Shown here one piece after another: positions 62,311-64,000 of a stretch of DNA of 64,000 bases. The position numbers and the translations under genes were made by a program. Every line of letters starts with the position of its first letter. The stretch's first letter is position 1. This stretch comes from Streptomyces spinosisporus (GTDB taxonomy: Bacteria > Actinomycetota > Actinomycetes > Streptomycetales > Streptomycetaceae). The notes under the pieces were generated by a model. That model was not told the origin of the DNA. It did not search any database and saw only the letters and a list, made by a program, of their open reading frames with translations. The stretch is from NCBI RefSeq assembly GCF_022698145.1, contig NZ_JALDAX010000001.1, positions 744,001 through 808,000 of the forward strand. The letters are read 5' to 3'.

Positions 62311-63860
62311 GGCCTGCGCCAGCTCCGTCCGTCTCGTGCGAGCATCTCGTCGGCTTCCTCGGGTCCCCAGGAACCCGATGCGTACTGCGCGGGCCTGCCG
62401 TGGTCCGCCCAGTACCTCTCGATCGGGTCGAGGATCTTCCAGGACTCTTCCACTTCCTGGTGACGGGGGAACAGGTTGGCGTCACCGAGCAGCACGTCCA
62501 GGATGAGCCGTTCGTAGGCCTCCGGGGACGACTCGGTGAAGGACTCGCCGTAGGCGAAGTCCATCGTGACGTCCCGGATCTCCATCGAGGTGCCCGGCAC
62601 CTTCGAGCCGAAGCGGACCGTCATGCCCTCGTCCGGCTGGACACGGATGACGATCGCGTTCTCGCCGAGCTCCTCGGTGGCGGTGGAGTCGAAGGGGGAG
62701 TGCGGCGCCCGCTTGAAGACGACCGCGATCTCGGTGACCCGGCGGCCGAGCCGCTTGCCCGTGCGCAGGTAGAAAGGGATGCCCGCCCAGCGGCGGTTGT
62801 CGATCTGCAGCTTGATGGCCGCGTAGGTGTCGGTCTTCGACTCGGGGTCGATGCCCTCCTCCTGGAGGTAACCGGCCACCTTCGCACCGCCCTGCCAGCC
62901 CTTGGCGTACTGCGCGAGCACCGTGTGCGCGCCCAGGTCCTCGGGCAGCCGCACCGACTTGAGCACCTTCAGCTTCTCGGTGAGCAGCGCCTCCGGGTCG
63001 AACGCGATGGGCTCCTCCATCGCGGTGAGCGCCATCAGCTGCAGCAGGTGGTTCTGGATGACGTCACGGGCGGCCCCGATGCCGTCGTAGTAGCCCGCAC
63101 GGCCGCCGATGCCGATGTCCTCGGCCATCGTGATCTGCACGTGGTCGACGTAGGAGCGGTTCCAGATGGGCTCGTACATCTGGTTCGCGAAGCGCAGCGC
63201 CAGGATGTTCTGGACGGTCTCCTTGCCCAGGTAGTGGTCGATGCGGAAGACCTCTTCCGGCTCGAACACGTCGTGCAGAAGCGTGTTCAGCTTGCGGGCG
63301 CTCGCCAGGTCGTGCCCGAACGGCTTCTCGATGACCGCGCGCCGCCAGGCGTCCCCCGGCGCCTTCGCCAGACCGTGCTTCTTCAGCTGCTGGACGACCT
63401 TGGGGAAGAACTTCGGCGGTACGGAGAGATAGAAGGCGTAGTTGCCGTTGGTGCCGCGGGCCTTGTCGAGCTCGTCGACGGTGCTGCGCAGCTGGTCGAA
63501 CGCCGCGTCGTCGTCGAAGTCGCCCGGGATGAACCGCATGCCCTCGGCGAGCTGCTGCCAGACCTCCTCCCGGAACTCGGTCCGGGCGTGCTCGCGCACG
63601 GCGTCGTGGACCACCTGCGCGAAGTCCTGGTCCTCCCAGTCCCGGCGGGCGAAGCCGACGAGCGAGAAGCCCGGCGGCAGCAGCCCGCGGTTGGCGAGGT
63701 CGTACACGGCCGGCATCAGCTTCTTGCGGGACAGGTCCCCGGTGACGCCGAAGATGACGAGACCGGAGGGACCCGCGATACGGGGCAGCCGGCGGTCCTG
63801 CTCGTCGCGCAGCGGGTTGGTCCACTCGAGATCCGGCTCGGCCACGGCTTGCTCGGTCAT
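62307..63860 (-). CDS. zwf: Glucose-6-phosphate 1-dehydrogenase
   Basis: A 517-residue enzyme from ATG 63860. The coenzyme motif is IFGVTGDLSRKKLMPAVYDL and the active-site signature is RIDHYLGKETVQN, with the catalytic His in the family position. It oxidises glucose 6-phosphate, producing NADPH for secondary metabolism. The start overlaps the tal stop (ATGA), and the 3' end overlaps opcA. In Streptomyces this zwf-opcA copy pairs with a neighbouring tal-tkt set. Confidence 0.97.
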   Translation of the reverse strand: MTEQAVAEPDLEWTNPLRDEQDRRLPRIAGPSGLVIFGVTGDLSRKKLMPAVYDLANRGLLPPGFSLVGFARRDWEDQDFAQVVHDAVREHARTEFREEVWQQLAEGMRFIPGDFDDDAAFDQLRSTVDELDKARGTNGNYAFYLSVPPKFFPKVVQQLKKHGLAKAPGDAWRRAVIEKPFGHDLASARKLNTLLHDVFEPEEVFRIDHYLGKETVQNILALRFANQMYEPIWNRSYVDHVQITMAEDIGIGGRAGYYDGIGAARDVIQNHLLQLMALTAMEEPIAFDPEALLTEKLKVLKSVRLPEDLGAHTVLAQYAKGWQGGAKVAGYLQEEGIDPESKTDTYAAIKLQIDNRRWAGIPFYLRTGKRLGRRVTEIAVVFKRAPHSPFDSTATEELGENAIVIRVQPDEGMTVRFGSKVPGTSMEIRDVTMDFAYGESFTESSPEAYERLILDVLLGDANLFPRHQEVEESWKILDPIERYWADHGRPAQYASGSWGPEEADEMLARDGRSWRRP

Positions 63861-64000
63861 TCTGTCTCGACCCCCTTGCTGTCCAGGGACTTCGTCACGG
63901 CGTTCAGCAGGTCCTGCCACGCCGACTCGAACTTGGCCACGCCCTCGTCCTCCAGCTGCTGCACGACCTCGTCGTAGGAGATCCCGAGCGCCTCCACGGC
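63857..64000 (-). CDS. tal: Transaldolase, C-terminal end (cut by window)
   Basis: The last 47 codons and stop of a gene that begins outside the window. The translation contains YDEVVQQLEDEGVAKFESAW and NAVTKSLDSKG, the usual C-terminus of actinobacterial transaldolase. Its TGA overlaps the zwf ATG by four bases, as expected in the tal-zwf-opcA order. The active-site lysine is not in view. Confidence 0.88.
   Translation of the reverse strand, partial: AVEALGISYDEVVQQLEDEGVAKFESAWQDLLNAVTKSLDSKGVETE

Noticed and set aside
1..64000. tRNA, rRNA, transposase or riboswitch
   Set aside because: None was recognised by eye; no cloverleaf candidates, IS ends or known riboswitch cores were noticed, though short RNAs could be missed without a covariance search.

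Overview
The window is high-GC actinobacterial DNA, almost certainly from a Streptomyces chromosome. The codon third positions are mostly G/C, GTG starts are common, ATGA/GTGA gene overlaps are frequent, and the families are typical of the genus (WhiJ-type XRE/DUF397/ATPase sets, SCO5389 family, MHS transporters, OpcA). From memory, gene content and order follow the Streptomyces coelicolor SCO6626-SCO6662 interval: pgl genes, then a pterin/GTP cyclohydrolase cluster, then gnd-pgi-opcA-zwf-tal.

Region 1 (1-27,100) is a defence island built on a type 2 BREX / Pgl (phage growth limitation) system: the end of pglW, then pglX, pglY, pglZ, brxD and brxHI. Between pglX and pglY lie a WhiJ-like set (ATPase, XRE regulator, DUF397 protein), an EcsC-like protein, a methyltransferase, a Cys-tailed small protein, two more HTH regulators and a tiny membrane protein. 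Between pglZ and brxD an opposite-strand pair (DUF262 protein, then CBS-HEPN protein) forms a candidate undescribed accessory effector. Downstream of brxHI are a relic of a GH1 beta-glucosidase, an EVE-like protein and an ADP-ribosylglycohydrolase. The middle of pglX, the probable specificity region, is conspicuously AT-richer than its flanks and carries a G7 tract.

Region 2 (27,100-31,240) is more ordinary: a Tat-exported beta-helix protein behind a LacI-type palindrome, and a SCO5389-family protein in an operon with a CooC/MinD-like ATPase behind a Zur-box-like site, with a GNAT gene divergent from it.

Region 3 (31,264-38,540) is a compact, apparently uncharacterised biosynthetic cluster. 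It holds a GTP cyclohydrolase II homologue with the Tyr-to-Met change of the FAPy-forming SCO6655 type, a divergent creatininase-family amidohydrolase (the ArfB deformylase family), a diverged PTPS/QueD-like protein, an oxidoreductase, a GT4 glycosyltransferase, a methyltransferase, a UPF0104/AglD-like membrane protein and a CDP-alcohol phosphotransferase. Together they suggest a glycosylated, perhaps lipid-linked, GTP-derived pyrimidine or pterin compound.

Region 4 (38,600-45,600) carries a class C beta-lactamase-like hydrolase, a TetR/MFS efflux pair with two 13-bp palindromic operators, an F420/FMN split-barrel protein, a secreted GH31 enzyme and two VOC proteins.

Region 5 (45,600-51,200) is a shikimate/quinate catabolic locus: MHS transporter, TetR regulator, quinate/shikimate dehydrogenase and a two-domain 3-dehydroshikimate dehydratase. 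The linker of the dehydratase is an 18-copy, 24-nt in-frame minisatellite. Two CTAA...TTAG inverted repeats look like the regulator's operators.

Region 6 (51,200-58,820) contains a beta-helix membrane protein, a nitroreductase-like protein coupled to a rare fusion of a catalase-related haem domain with an alpha-DOX/PGHS-like dioxygenase (probable oxylipin enzyme), and a class 3 lipase. The 3' end of the lipase gene runs into a truncated histidine phosphatase.

Region 7 (58,242-64,000) is a tightly coupled minus-strand pentose-phosphate operon, tal-zwf-opcA-pgi-gnd-phosphatase. No rRNA, tRNA, CRISPR array, IS element or replication origin was recognised.
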